The translations under genes were made by a program, and so were the position numbers. DNA of 64,000 nt from Ridgeia piscesae. Taxonomy: Eukaryota; Annelida; Polychaeta; Sabellida; Siboglinidae. Where the stretch lies: contig JAODUO010001061.1 in the NCBI GenBank assembly GCA_025642075.2, forward strand, positions 23,501 through 87,500. The letters are read 5' to 3'. Each line of letters begins with the position of its first letter. The stretch's first letter is position 1. The notes under the pieces were generated by a model. It had not been told where the DNA came from. It ran no database searches and worked only from the letters and a program-made list of their open reading frames with translations. This document shows positions 1 through 14,581 of the stretch, piece after piece.

Positions 1-10
1 ACTGAGGACG
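1..10 (+). CDS. MYSM1: Possible 3' end of an upstream MYSM1 exon
   Basis: The first ten bases read in frame as ..Leu-Arg-Thr and are followed at once by a GTGAAT donor-like site. Phase 0 fits the next exon (Gly-Trp-Thr-Leu-Asp), and family members have Arg-Thr shortly before Trp-Thr-Leu-Asp. The stretch is too short to prove; it needs the sequence left of the window. Confidence 0.3.
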
Positions 11-3000
11 GTGAATGTATGTTTATAACAGTTGAGATATTATTGTGCAGTGAAATAAGCCAGCATTTTCACTTATCCAGTGAGTTTTTTTAATCTAACC
101 TTGTCTGAGTAATATTTGTAGGGTTTAGAAGTAGTGAAAAATAAAAAATAAAATTTAATTTTACCGCGTTCCTGTTGTTTTGAGCGTAACCAATGCGATG
201 CCACAGAACACAATTTTGTCTTACACACACACTGTGTGGACACTGTAATTGATGGTCAGCTGTGTGCTTACATTGTATTTCAGGGCTGGACTCTGGACAA
301 CGGTATTGACGAGAAGAGCAAGGCTGTCATTGAGAAGATGTTACAAGAAGAACAGTTTCCTTTTCACCGTCCACCTTGTCACTGTCTTCTTACCTCACAT
401 CATTCCCACAGTTTCATTGTCAGCCGTGTATCTTTATTTAAAATTGCATTTTCTTGAATAGTCACACACGCTGAATCTGAATTTGTTCAGTTCAGTTGAC
501 GTGAAAAGCTGTGAGGTTGTAGGTGAGACATAAGGGATGCTGACACAGTGAATATTCTCCAGCTGGGGCTGTCTGACATTAATCTCATTAGTGTTTGTAT
601 GTCAAGATCGGTGCACTCCTACATGTAGATCAACCATGTCTTCTCTTGTCAGACTCCATATCCTGCATGATTGTCTTAGCAGTGCATAGCCTCGAATAAC
701 CAAACTCAGGGAGGGGGAAACACTTTGTAGCCCCTTAACTCCACCTGATAGATTTATGGTCCGCTGATGTGACCAGCAGGGTGGCCTTACCCCTGACTGG
801 CTCTCAGGCCAAACGTGAAGAAGAAAAAACTTGTTATCATATAATACTATATTACTTACACTAGTTAAAATTTAACTTGTATTCACTCAGACATACACCA
901 TAATATAAATTTGCAGTTATTTATGAAGTAGGAATTACGGCAGGGTTAGCTTCGATTACCCAGGCTCCAGGAGGTGGCAGCACTGTACACAGATACCATT
1001 CAAAAGCCCGCTAGGTGACCAGACTATCTTTTCAGCGAACTTATGCAGCCGAGCGAGAGTCGATTAAATGAGGCTAAGCAATGCGTTGTTTAAGAAAGTC
1101 GTAGCATGTAACATGGGTGTGTCTTGACAGCTTGCTCCTGTTCACTGTTGCAAGGAGGGGCTCCTGTGAACCTGTTAGGGCAGTGAACCATCTTCGACCA
1201 AAATCATTGGTCTAACGTTTGGCACAAGATATGTTTAACAGGCATCTTTAAGAAATGTGGAGCAGAGATGTTTGAAGACATCCACTTGCTCCAGCTTATG
1301 GCTGTTCGTCATGATGGCAACACAGATGTTTTCAGTGCAGCTGATCACCACCTTGCAGTGGTAGATCTGTGGCACAGTGGTTAGAACTTCAGACTCTCGA
1401 GTAAGAGAACCCGGGTTCGAATCCTGTGCTGCCATGTAAAATGTTGGACAATTTTTTTCATTCACTCTACATTGCTCCACCTCAAGGACTTTGGCTGTTT
1501 GTCAGGAGTGGTCCAATGCTATCTTGTACACGTAAAATTGAGTTCTACTTAAAGTATTTATTTTTTATTCTATAAAATGCGTGTAATATTTAGCAAGATC
1601 AGGTTTGGAATTACAGATTTCAGATATTAATTGTAACAAATTTACTCTGAACTGCCATTGTTTGTTGTATGGACTTAACCAAATGTACAGATTTTATATT
1701 GACGGCAAAACTACAGAAGTGAGTGTGCCAGTCATCTCTCCTCCCAGACCTTCAAATGTACCTTTATCACACAAGAAACAGTGGACGGAGGAGGAAAAAG
1801 ACATGTTCTTCAAAGGCCTCGTAAGTCAAAACAGACACATCTAATCTTATAAATTAATTCCAAATGTTGATGTATAATTATTATGAAAATACTATCATAA
1901 GATAGTATCATATCTGGTCAATATTGATAAAATGTGTGATTTCATTTGGCTTGATCTGTTTTATTGAAATGTTAAGGCTATGTTATTTGATAAGCCCTGT
2001 GCAGTCAATAATAATTGTCACTCTGAACATCAAGATTATAGATGTAGCACGTATTTGTGTGCCAAGCCATGACATAATTACTTATTTGAACTTAGTTCCT
2101 ACTGTTCGTTTTGGAGCATCAGGTGATTATCCATCTAATATAATCTTTCGCAATTTCTTTGGCTTCATTCTTGGCATTTCCATTGCTGCCAGATCTTCAG
2201 TAAATGTCTTCCACCAGGTCTTAGTCAGCCTTCCTCTCTTTCTATTACCACCTTCAGGCACCCACTCCATTGCTACATGTGCTATCTGATAACTTAGCAA
2301 GTGTAGTATATGACATGATGATGTTCTAGAATATCAATGGGTCACCTGGTGGGGAGCGGTGGTCGCGCGGTAGAGCGCCGGACTGTCAATCGAGTGGACG
2401 GTGGTTCAATCCCACCTACCATGGTTTCGAAACTTAGGCAATTTCTTCACCCCACATTTGCCTGTGTCTTTCGGAAGAGACACTAAAAGCCGGTGGTCCC
2501 TTCTGTCTGGTGTCTATGCCAGGGGAAGTAAAAGATCCCACACAGGGGGGTAAATGTGTAACCTGTAGTGGACTGACAAATTCTAGAGAAGAACAACTCC
2601 TGCGTTAGCCCAAGTTTGGGCTGTTTGGAGGTAATCACCTAAGACCTAAGACCTGTTTGTTCAAACAAGTTTCGAAACATTTTCTGCATTCAGTACAAAA
2701 TATGTGTTTTAGGAACTGTTTGGGCACAGTTGGAGTAAGATCTCGTCACTTATTCCGACCAGAACCAGTCAACAGGTGAAGTACTTTGCCCAGCACCACC
2801 TGAAACAGAAGGTGAGTCCTACTTCTGGTGTCCTTTCTGTTGTCTTCTGGCCGCTGTTTCCAGCACACACACTGACACAACACTCACCTGTCAACAGCAG
2901 CAAAATCTAATAAAAATACATTTATTTATCCCTCACAGGAAATTCTCTTGTGATGTTCGACAGGTCAAGTGATGAAAATGATTAATAAAGTACAGTGAAG

Positions 3001-6000
3001 TAAAAGAATACAGCAAAAAAATCTAAGAACTATATATGAGAAAAAAATTGAACAATTATTATTAAAATTGACATTATTATTATTAAAATTGACATTATTA
3101 CACGTTCTATTTTGGCCATCCCAGTTGGTGTTGTTCTTTGTCCACAGTGGATCGCGATGTTGGTTTTAGGTGACTCACTTTTGTTTATTTTCTCTTTCCA
3201 TCGTATTAGTGTGGTCGGGCAATGGTCGTTGTTCTCCCACAGAATGTGCGAAAACCAACAATAAATGTTTACCTCGTGAACAAAACCTTGCAAATCAAAA
3301 ACAATCATTTGCCAAATAGACTTTGAAGCCTTTTCCACCATCATCAACAACAACAACCATTTGCCATATGGACAGCCTTTCCTGTCCACTACAACTATTT
3401 GCCTAATAAACAAAGCCTTCCCTGGCATCAACAACCAGTTGACATATAAACAAATCCTTCCGAGTCAATGAGCCTCAAAGAAAGCCTTCCCTGTCAGCAA
3501 GTTAGACACTCGTCTTGTACAATGTTCAATCTCACTGTGAATTGTTCCTCCCCCCAGAACAAGTCTTCCATGTTGACAAAGCCACAGAGCCAAGTGAGTC
3601 AGTCGGTCCACCAAATGTTGAACTCTGTCACCACGGCACAACCCACAGTCACGAGTCTCATGCCCAAGGGGAAGAGGGCGGAAGGACAGAAGGCATTACG
3701 GAGGAAACTGAACACATCTGCGAAACAATATCTCCCAAAATCACGGCTGGGAAAGGAAAGTAAGCAAGCAGTTTGGAACCAAGTCCATGTTGATTTCCCT
3801 GCTTTGGCAGTGATTTTAAAGATAAGGAGCTCATTGCACAAGGTTCTTTCCTCCTAACAGGGAAGATCAGTTGATCTGTAATATTGGAATGTAGTTATAA
3901 ACAGTTACACAGTATCTCTCCCTCTCCATGTGCCACAGTGAAATGTATTGACTGAGTTGTGAGTTATATTAGAATCTGTTATATTTGTTGGTGGCACAAA
4001 ATATGAGTTCTGTGATATTCTAAAGATTCTGGAAATATACACACTATTTCATAAAATGTTCACATCTCACAAAATGAACCACATTGGTTAAGTACATTGA
4101 AATAATAAGTGTGAAGCAAAGCTGTGTTGTGTGTTGACAGGAAATACGAAGACAAGAAAGCAGCCAACAGGTGGCGTCACTGTCAGTCACTCCCTCGAGG
4201 TGATCCACATCAACAAGGTATCAGAGGACAGCTGTGACGAGGAGATTGACGTCATCGACACTGATGACACGGGTGACATGACTGTTGGGGGGACAGCAGT
4301 CAGCAGCGCTGGCTTGGGGGAGAGACATTCGGATCCTGGCGAAACTAACTCCGATCTTGGGGGAAATAACTCTGACCCAGGGGAAAGTCACTCCGACCCT
4401 GGGAAGAGTTATTCAGGGATTGATGCAGTGACATGCATAGAGGCAGACACAGAGACCCAGACAGAAGATGACACCAAGACATATAGAAGGTATAGTGGTG
4501 ATGACGTGTCAGTGAGACGTGACACAGCCGCCAAGAACCAGCCCTGTAGTGACACTGGTGTCATGTGTACAAACTCTGGAACAGTGACTGAGATCTATCC
4601 ATCAGTGGCACAGCTCAGTCCGTTTGACACTGGACGTGCTGCCACAGTGAAGACAGTCTGTGGCTGTTCCACCATTCACACACACTCCCACCGCTGCTCC
4701 AAGTCTGGGTCCACACACTGCACCAACATTGATATGCCTTTAAGCCTGTCACCCTGTCCTCCTGCCAGTGGGATGTGTCCTGAATCAGGGGTGGGGGAGT
4801 GTTCCCAAGTCACAGATGCTGATACCTCTCCTCCCGGGCTTCTGGGAGCTCAGGCGGAGGGAGGGGTTTCTTGTTTCCCAGATCAAAATGCTGGGTTAAT
4901 CTCTGTGGAAATTGCAAACTTGGGAGAGTGTAGAGGAGAGGCAACGTTGTCAACTAGGGAGCAGGGAAAGACAGACGCTTGTAAAGGAAGGCACGGACGG
5001 GAGAACACAAACGATGGACTGTCTGATGTGTCTCCGGTGTCAATGGGAACAGGTGACACTGTATCTGCAAAGATAGGTGACACCATGTCTATAAGGGTTG
5101 GTGACACCATGTCTGTACATGCATGTGACACTTTGTCTGTAACAACAGGTGACACTGTATCTGTTATGGCTGGTGACACTGTGTCTGTACAGCCTGGTGA
5201 CACTGTGTCTGGTGACAATGTGTATGCACAGGCTGGTGACACTGTGTATGTACAAGCTGGTGACACTGCGCCTGAACAGACTGGTGACACTGTATCAGTA
5301 GAGCCTTGTGACACTGTGTCTGTACCGGCTGGTGACACTGTGTCTGTAAGGGATGGTGACACTGTGTCTGTAAGGGATGGTGACACTGTGTCTGTAAGGG
5401 ATGGTGATGGTGAGAGGGAAGAAGATGATGAAGAACATTTGGGTGGTGAGTGTATCTCCTTCAGTTTATTTGTTGTTATTTAATCTCGTCTGACATGTTA
5501 CCTGTAGTTCTTGCACCTGTTCTTAATTGGTATTGGTGAGGTTGATTAATGTGGGTAAAGTCTAAACATTTCTTCTCATGGGGGTCATGGTTGTAACCAG
5601 GCATGTTAACGAATGCAAATGTCATTCGAACGTTTAGCTTTCAGGACATTCAAATGTGATCAATAAACATTCGCATTTAAATGCGTACCATAAATATTTG
5701 CATTCGAATAGCAACTGTTTCATTGAATGCATGTCAAATGCTGGCATGTTGCAATTTGCAAACAAAACTTTTACTCATCTTACCTGGCTGAAAGGTTTCA
5801 GTGGTTGCCTTGAAGCAGGCACCAGAGAGGCCAGACAGCATTCCTTTTTATACAAGGCCAGAGGAAAGTCAGTCCTCACTGGCTTCCCATTCATCCACTG
5901 GTGAATTGCTGGGTAGACTTTAACAAGTGCCTTTGTTGTAATTAGGCAGTCTTGATCAACTGATCAACACAAATGATACACAAAACACAGACAGGAATGA

Positions 6001-9000
6001 ATGATTGGTGTCTGGCCACATTGGTTCAGTGGTTCTTTGAAACATTTTGCAACCAGCATTCCTGTTCACACATGGCAGTAAGACAGGCCTCACTGGCAAG
6101 TGGTGATTGGCCAATGGACAGTTGGCAACTGTCTGCCCAGTGTTCACCCAGCTCAGCATCAAACAATGCTAAAATGTACATAATTTTATTATATAGGCCT
6201 ACAGCTCAACAACACACTAACACAAACTAACATTTACATTTCATGCATCCACAAAACATTCGCATTAGTATTCAAATGTAACAAGCAAACATTTGCATTG
6301 GAATGTGATAATAGAAATGGGCATTCCCATTCAAGTATAGTTACACATTCGCATACGAATGCAATGGTGTGCATTCGTTAACAAGAGTTTTAACAATGAG
6401 AACTATATCTTGGCACTTTGTAATCTGTATGCTCAAAATACTTTTCTGTAGCAATTACCAATGTTTTATGTAAGCAAGTTTTGTATAAAAAAAAGTATAC
6501 AATCTCTGGTTGAGAACTTATATGCAGTTATGAGCTAATATAATTTGTCAAAATTGGTATTACCTGTGCAGATGTCTGTTTTATTAATATATCTAAATTG
6601 TTCACACAACACAAACTATTTTCAAATAAATGTTTGTCATAATGAACTTTTGTTTGTCCAAACTACCAGATACACTTGTTTAACTTTTGTGACTTTCCTG
6701 ATAGTTGTTTCCATAAAAACGATTTAGTTAACAACTATCAGTTGATTGCTGTTCCTGACTGACTGTCATGTGTATGTTTGACTCTAATCACTGCCATAAT
6801 GGTGTAATGTCTCCTCCGATAGAGTATGCAGTGCTGACCTCTAATGGTGACCTGGTGTACATGGTGAATCCAACCAGTGAAGTGGTCCTTGCCAGTGGAG
6901 TGATCAGTGACCAGGAGAGGCTGATCCATTCAGAGTTCTTTGACAACCGACCTGGTCTGAAGACTCCAGATCGTTATCTCCGCATCAGGACATACATCAC
7001 TGACTCATGGTACGCACACTGCACATGCATACATCATACATACATTCATCACTGACTCATGGTACGCACACTGCACATGTCTACCTCATACATACATACA
7101 TCACTGACTCATGGTACGCACACTGCACATGCATACCTCATACATACATACATACATCACTGACTCATGGTACGTACACTGCACATGCATACATCATACA
7201 TACATACATCACTGACTCATGGTACGCACACTGCACATGCATACATCATACATACATACATCACTGACTCATGGTACGCACACTGCACATGCATACATCA
7301 TACATACATTCATCACTGACTCATGGTACGCACACTGCACATGCATACATCATGCATACATACATCACTGACTCATGGTACGCACACTGCACATGCATAC
7401 CTCATATACATACATACATCACTGACTCATGGTACGCACACTGCACATGCATACATCATACATACATACATCACTGACTCATGGTACGCACACTGCACAT
7501 GCATACATCATACATACATACATCACTGACTCATGGTACGCACACTGCACATGCATACCTCATACATACATACATCACTGACTCATGGTACGCACACTGC
7601 ACATGCATACTCATACATACATACATCACTGACTCATGGTACGCACACTGCACATGCATACATCATACATACATACATCACTGACTCATGGTACGCACAC
7701 TGCACATGCATACATCATACATACATACATCACTGACTCATGGTACGCACACTGCACATGCATACCTCATACATACATACATCACTGACTCATGGTACGC
7801 ACACTGCACATGCATACCTCATACATCACTGACTCATGGTATGCACACTGCACATGCCTACCTCATACATACATACATCACTGACTCATGGTATGCACAC
7901 TGCACATGCATACCTCATACATACATACATCACTGACTCATGGTACGCACACTGCACATGCATACATCATACATACATACATCACTGACTCATGGTACGC
8001 ACACTGCACATGCATACCTCATACATACATACATACATCACTGACTCATGGTACGTACACTGCACATGCATACATCATACATACATACATCACTGACTCA
8101 TGGTACGCACACTGCACATGCATACCTCATACATACATACATCACTGACTCATGGTACGCACACTGCACATGCATACATCATACATACATACATCACTGA
8201 CTCATGGTACGCACACTGCACATGCATACCTCATACATACATACATCACTGACTCATGGTACGCACACTGCACATGCATACCTCATACATACATACATCA
8301 CTGACTCATGGTACGCACACTGCACATGCATACCTCATACATACATACATCACTGACTCATGGTACGACACTGCACATGCATACATCATACATACATACA
8401 TCACTGACTCATGGTACGCACACTGCACATGCATACATCATACATACATACATCACTGACTCATGGTACGCACACTGCACATGCATACCTCATACATACA
8501 TACATCACTGACTCATGGTACGTACACTGCACATGCATACATCATACATACATTCATCACTGACTCATGGTACGCACACTGCACATGCATACATCATACA
8601 TACATTCATCACTGACTCATGGTACGCACACTGCACATGGATACATCATACATACATTCATACATACATACATAGTATTACATACATACGTACGTACGTA
8701 CGGTCGTACGTACGCACGCACGACGCACACGCACTCACGCACGCACGCACGCACACACACACACACACAACATTTTGTGAAATAATGGCAAATTGGGTGT
8801 ATTATCCTAGTTTATTTTATCTTTTTATAATTTTACCAGATATTCTAATTTGTATCAATTTCATATGTAGTTGTATATAGTTATACTTTCATATGTAGTT
8901 TTACTGATATACATTAGTGAATTGTTTTATCAGTCATAATGTTCTTATTGTACTTTTCAGCCGCAATGGTTGCCAGAGAATAAACTTTATTATTATGAAG

Positions 9001-12000
9001 TGATTGGATTGAGTCAGTAGCGTGGTCTTGAACTGTTTAAGGAGACGTTGCAAGCCGAGTTATTTGACAAAGACATCCGTGAGACCCGGTCTAAGAAACT
9101 GTGGTGATGTGAACTGTATTGGTCGCATACACTCCTACCTCGAGCAACTTGGGGCCATCAATTTTGGCTGTTGTAAGTAAATGTTCCTTAGATTATCTTC
9201 CCAGCATGTACAAGTTTTGGTATCTATATCAGGGTCCGTATGGGGTCTTGAAAGTCTTGAAAAGCCTTGAATTTGATTAGACCAAATTCAAGGCCTTAAA
9301 ATCCTTGAATTTTACAAAGTAGTCTTGAACAGTCTTGAATTTAATTGTGGTTAATAAAATATTGTTTTGACTCAATTGTTGTGATGATTAACAGCCAGAA
9401 AAGGAAAAGCCTATGCACAAAAATAACTTGTGCACATTGGTCAATCGGCATTTCATTGTGGTCAGCGCCATTGTTTTCTTGGTTGAGTAAAAATGTTAAT
9501 GTTAACTTTATTTACTGTGCTTAAAAGTACATATATTGTTAAGACAGTCTTGAATTTTTCTTTCATTTCATTTCTTTCATTTCCAGATGTGTATGGACCC
9601 TGCTATATTATTAATTCAAGTCATAGAATAAAGTAAGCTACATTGTTATGGGTCAAGAGAATAGGTGGTGACTATGATTCACCAAAACAAATTTCATTCA
9701 TAATTACCAATTCCCTATATAATGTCACTTGGCCCATTTTTATGTTTTCTGTCGTCATCTATGTCATGTGACATGTGTTTCTGTTTTACCTCACAGCTCA
9801 AGTGCAGTACAATCGGCCAGTGAGGTCAGTGCCAACTAAGGTGACTAGAGACACAACCAGTGAAGAAGAACAACAGTGTGTCACGACGGAGCGACTAGCT
9901 ATCATTGTGAGTAACTGTAATTATGAATGACTGTGTGATTGACAGGTCACTGGCTCCTGTCACTCAATGTCAGTTTGTGACAGAAACATTACATATTGGC
10001 AAAGTTTGTATAATTAGTCAATCCTGTTTTATTATAGTTGACCTAATGTTGGATTTTGTAAGTTCAGTGTGTTACTTAATCGTCATCACACAAGATTATA
10101 TTAAGGCTGTCATCAGAGCTCATACCCTGGTCCATCTGTTACCCATCTTTCCACCCCTGCTCCCTCAGTCTTATTCTCAGCCAGCTATGTACTTTTTCTC
10201 TAATTTTGCATACGCGTAACTTTGGATAAAGAGGTAATACATAAGAAATTTGTATTTGATTGGATGCTTCTAAGGGCACCTCCTGGCCTCCCACAAAAGG
10301 TCATTATTTCTGTTCCTTGCTCCAGCCTAGAATCACTTGTGTGTTCACCGACTTGTATATTCCTTCTCAGTCTCACTTAACCAACTGTCGGTCAGCTGCG
10401 TAACCATGCCTAGAAGACAGTGATGTGACTGCCAGCTTTTGAATATCCGTGTGGGGCTAAACAACGCTGCCACCTCACGGATACTGGTTAATCCTGCTGT
10501 AGTTCCTATTTTATAAACAACTGCAAATTTTTATTTATTTTTTATGTTAATATAAGTTCAATGTTGAATAGTTTTCATAGGATATCATTATCTTGTAAAA
10601 GTGTATCGTTATTTTAATTTTTATTTCATAGTTGGCCCGAGAGCCAGTCAGTGTTTTTACCCTAATAGGGGGCAAGGCCACCCTGTCAGTTACATCAGCA
10701 GCCCATTAATTCCCCAGGCGCAGTTGAGGGGCTGAAAAGTGCTGCCACCCCAGGAAGTCTTGTTAATTAAGGCTAATTCCTTCTGTATTCAAGTCTCTAT
10801 GGTCAATCAGGTTCCAGCTGTTTACTGTGGCTTCACCTGTGACTGATCTAATGTTAGTGGCTAGCTGATGGTTATGTCAACAACACATTATATCCATGTT
10901 ACATTAAATAGTTGCCAGCATTGTCCAGTGTGGAGGGTAACCTAAATGTTAATAGGGTAGATTAGCTTAAATGTATGTTTTTGTTTGAGTAATTCTCATA
11001 ACTAAGAATGTTAAAATAGTGTGATTAAAGACTGTTGATAATTTTTTTAGCTAATTTTGTTTTGTGAAGTTACACAAGTTCAATGTATCTGTAATACTTG
11101 ACAGATGTTCACTGTCCACAGAGCGTGTGTCCAGAGATAGCCAGAGCAGAGTAAATGCATATTGAGCTTAACTGGCTAATCATTTATTTTTATTTTGCTC
11201 AGGTGCATTTCCCATTACACTGCCACACAAGAAGTCTGTATTTGATCGAATCCTTCTGAAGGCTTCTCAGTGCCACAAGAATTGCCTTTTTATTGGTGTG
11301 CCTATTTAAGAAAAAGTAATACTTTCTTTAATTTTGTTATTGACACTCCATATTGTAATTCCACTATGATTTGCCAAAATCGCAATATAGCCCAAAGACA
11401 TCCAGGACCTCTGGCCGATTTATTTATGTATTTGACATGTTCGAAGGATTTATCTCTAGAGCATTTGGTAAAGTAGCTCCCTGACATTTGAATTCACTGA
11501 TTGATGTTGTCCTCTGCGTTGTTTGGCAGCATGCCCGGAAGAGGCGGGTTCGGGATGAACAGGGAAACTGGGTGGATGAGGGTGATCTGGAAGGGAAAAC
11601 TATACAGGTAAGTACAGGTGTGAGCAGGTCATTAGGGTATCTGTACAGGTATAAGTGAACTCCAGTACAGGGTAGGTTGGATATCTACAGGTGTGAACAA
11701 ATAGGCTGGGTATCTAAAAACTGTCAATACAGGTAATTGGAGGTGTGGGCAGGTAGGTTGATTATCTATACAGGTAAGTGGAGGTGTGGGCAGGTAGGTT
11801 GGTTATCTATACAGGTAAGTGGAGGTGTGGGCAGGTAGGCTGGGTATCTATACAGGTAAGTGGAGGTGTGGGCAGGTAGGCTGGGTATCTATACAGGTAA
11901 GTGGAGGTGTGGGCAGGTAGGCTGGGTATCTATACAGGTAAGTGGAGGTGTGGGCAGGTAGGTTGGTTATCTATACAGGTAAGTGGAGGTGTGGGCAGGT

Positions 12001-14527
12001 AGGTTGGTTATCTATACAGGTAAGTGGAGGTGTGGGCAGGTAGGCTGGGTATCTATACAGGTAAGTGGAGATGTGGGCAGGTAGGTTGGTTATCTATACA
12101 GGTAAGTGGAGATGTGGGCAGGTAGGCTGGGTATCTATACAGGTAAGTGGAGGTGTGGGCAGGTAGGTTGATTATCTATACAGGTAAGTGGAGTTGTGGG
12201 CAGGTAGGTTGGTTATCTATACAGGTAAGTGGAGGTGTGGGCATGTAGGCTGGGTATCTATACAGGTAAGTGGAGGTGTGGGCAGGTAGGTTGATTATCT
12301 ATACAGGTAAGTGGAGGTGTGGGCAGGTAGGTTGATTATCTATACAGGTAAGTGGAGGTGTGGGCAGGTAGGTTGGTTATCTATACAGGTAAGTGGAGAT
12401 GTGGGCAGGTAGGTTGGTTATCTATACAGGTAAGTGGAGGTGTGGGCATGTAGGCTGGGTATCTATACAGGTAAGTGGAGGTGTGGGCAGGTAGGCTGGG
12501 TATCTATACAGGTAAGTGGAGGTGTGGGCAGGTAGGCTGGGTATCTATACAGGTAAGTGGAGGTGTGGGCAGGTAGGCTGGGTATCTATACAGGTAAGTG
12601 GAGGTGTGGGCAGGTAGGTTGGTTATCTATACAGGTAAGTGGAGGTGTGGGCAGGTAGGCTGGGTATCTATACAGGTAAGTGGAGGTGTGGGCAGGTAGG
12701 TTGGTTATCTATACAGGTAAGTGGAGGTGTGGGCAGGTAGGCTGGGTATCTATACAGGTAAGTGGAGGTGTGGGCAGGTAGGTTGGTTATCTATACAGGT
12801 AAGTGGAGGTGTGGGCAGGTAGGTTGGTTATCTATACAGGTAAGTGGAGGTGTGGGCAGGTAGGTTGGTTATCTATACAGGTAAGTGGAGGTGTGGGCAG
12901 ATAGGTTGGTTATCTATACAGGTAAGTGGAGGTGTGGGCAGGTAGGTTGGTTATCTATACAGGTAAGTGGAGGTGTGGGCAGGTAGGTTGGTTATCTATA
13001 CAGGTAAGTGGAGGTGTGGGCAGGTAGGTTGGTTATCTATACAGGTAAGTGGAGGTGTGGGCAGATAGGCTGGGTATCTATACAGCTACGTATAGGTGTG
13101 GGCAGGTAGGCTGCGTATCTGTACAGCTAAATACACATGTCGGCAGGTATGCTGGATAACTAATACTATCAATATAGGTAAATGAAGGATTAAAGTAGAC
13201 TGAGTACCATTTGATGAATACATGGATTGTATGACTCCATGCTGATATATCTTGAAATGCATATTAATTACATCTATGTATATATGGATGAAGTAGGTTT
13301 TCTATGGTTTCTATTGTAATGACAACTTCTGTCATAGCATTCTGAAATATTGATTATACCATTATTTTGTAGAAGTTTTATGATAACTTATGTTAGTGCC
13401 AGCTGTATGGTGTGTGACATATCAGGATGACAGTGTCATGACACATTTTGTGAAGAGTGTCCATAGTTGTCACAGCCATGACAGACAGACAGGAAGTTAC
13501 TGTTGGTTAGTTCAGCCACAATTCTCTTGTAAGGTTAAGGCTACTGAGTTACATGAACATAGCCACAGTCTCCCCATTACTACACCAGACTGCTACTAAA
13601 TGTGACCATGAATGACTAACACATATATCTGGTCCTTGTCTTGTCCTCAGCATGACAACATCACACCAGGCAGTCAACAGCCAACCAGCAAGGTGACCAA
13701 GGTTCGCCGTTTGTATGACCCATTTCTTCTGGTGCCTTGTCAAAGGTTCGGTACAACACATCATGTAAGTTCTCGCAGCGTAACTGTCATTTGTGGGGAA
13801 GCAGAAGGCATCTTGTTTGTGTTATGCACCTAAAGGAGTTGGTAAAGACTAACCATTTCTAACCACAGTCACATTCTAATGCCAGTGGTTAACTGAGAAT
13901 AGGGTTTGTTTCATGCTAAATAGAAAAATTTACAATGTAGTGTGGGGGAGTTTCAACATGCCAACCCCATTTCTGGTACTAAGTTTAGCATGTGGGGCAC
14001 ATCAGATAACAACAATGATTTGTTATTTCCAATGCTTTCTTTATTTCAACAAGTTCTGACTTGAAGTTAGTAAGAAAATAAATGAGTAAGTGAGTCTGGG
14101 CCAGTCAGTAAGTGAGTCCTACAACTACAACAAAATAAAAATACTAAATAACTATAACAATTATAAATCAGATAATATCCATAACACAGATACATTAGCA
14201 AGTGAAATAGATTTGCTCTTGCATATATTGGCATCCTTCTATCTCAAGAGACAATGGGTTGTGCGCCCATAGTGTGTCAGTCCAGGTTGCTGCAGCGCCT
14301 GCTGTGACTGTAAAGACCGATCCTTGAGGCACAGACTCTGTTACAGTTGCGTTATTTGAAGGTCTTCGCACCTGGCTCAGTGGTTGTTTTTGCCATCTGC
14401 TTCGTGTGTTCCTTTTTCTCCTCCCGCTGCTCCCGTCTCCTGCTCCCGTCTCTGCCTCTCACTCGTGCGGATACATGTCCTGATAGCAGTCCTCCAACTA
14501 CTGCGGCCTGTGGCTTGGATGTATACA

Positions 14528-14581
<54 letters not shown>

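Larger units (their letters stand above)
353..1690 (+). other. MYSM1 intron with interspersed repeats
   Basis: No coding signal is visible here. The intron holds a copy of an interspersed repeat at 684-1100, which recurs inverted near 10.4-10.8 kb, and a tRNA-related SINE at 1363-1560. Confidence 0.6.

Noticed and set aside
1363..1450. tRNA gene
   Set aside because: A- and B-box sequences are present, but no convincing acceptor stem or terminator is; similar heads recur with a shared non-tRNA body, so it is a SINE. The same holds for 2351-2430.
7007..8785. Series of small overlapping ORFs (THTAHAY repeats)
   Set aside because: Artefacts of the 52-bp intron repeat, each starting at the ATG within the copied donor site.
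8957..9010. MYSM1 exon beginning CCGCAATGG after TTTCAG
   Set aside because: Neither usable frame continues SWIRM homology; the frame stops. The acceptor at 9040-9041 gives the conserved [12 protein letters not shown] in the right phase.
11594..13090. CRISPR array
   Set aside because: The units are contiguous, with no unique spacers, in a eukaryotic intron; this is a minisatellite. The same applies to all other arrays here.
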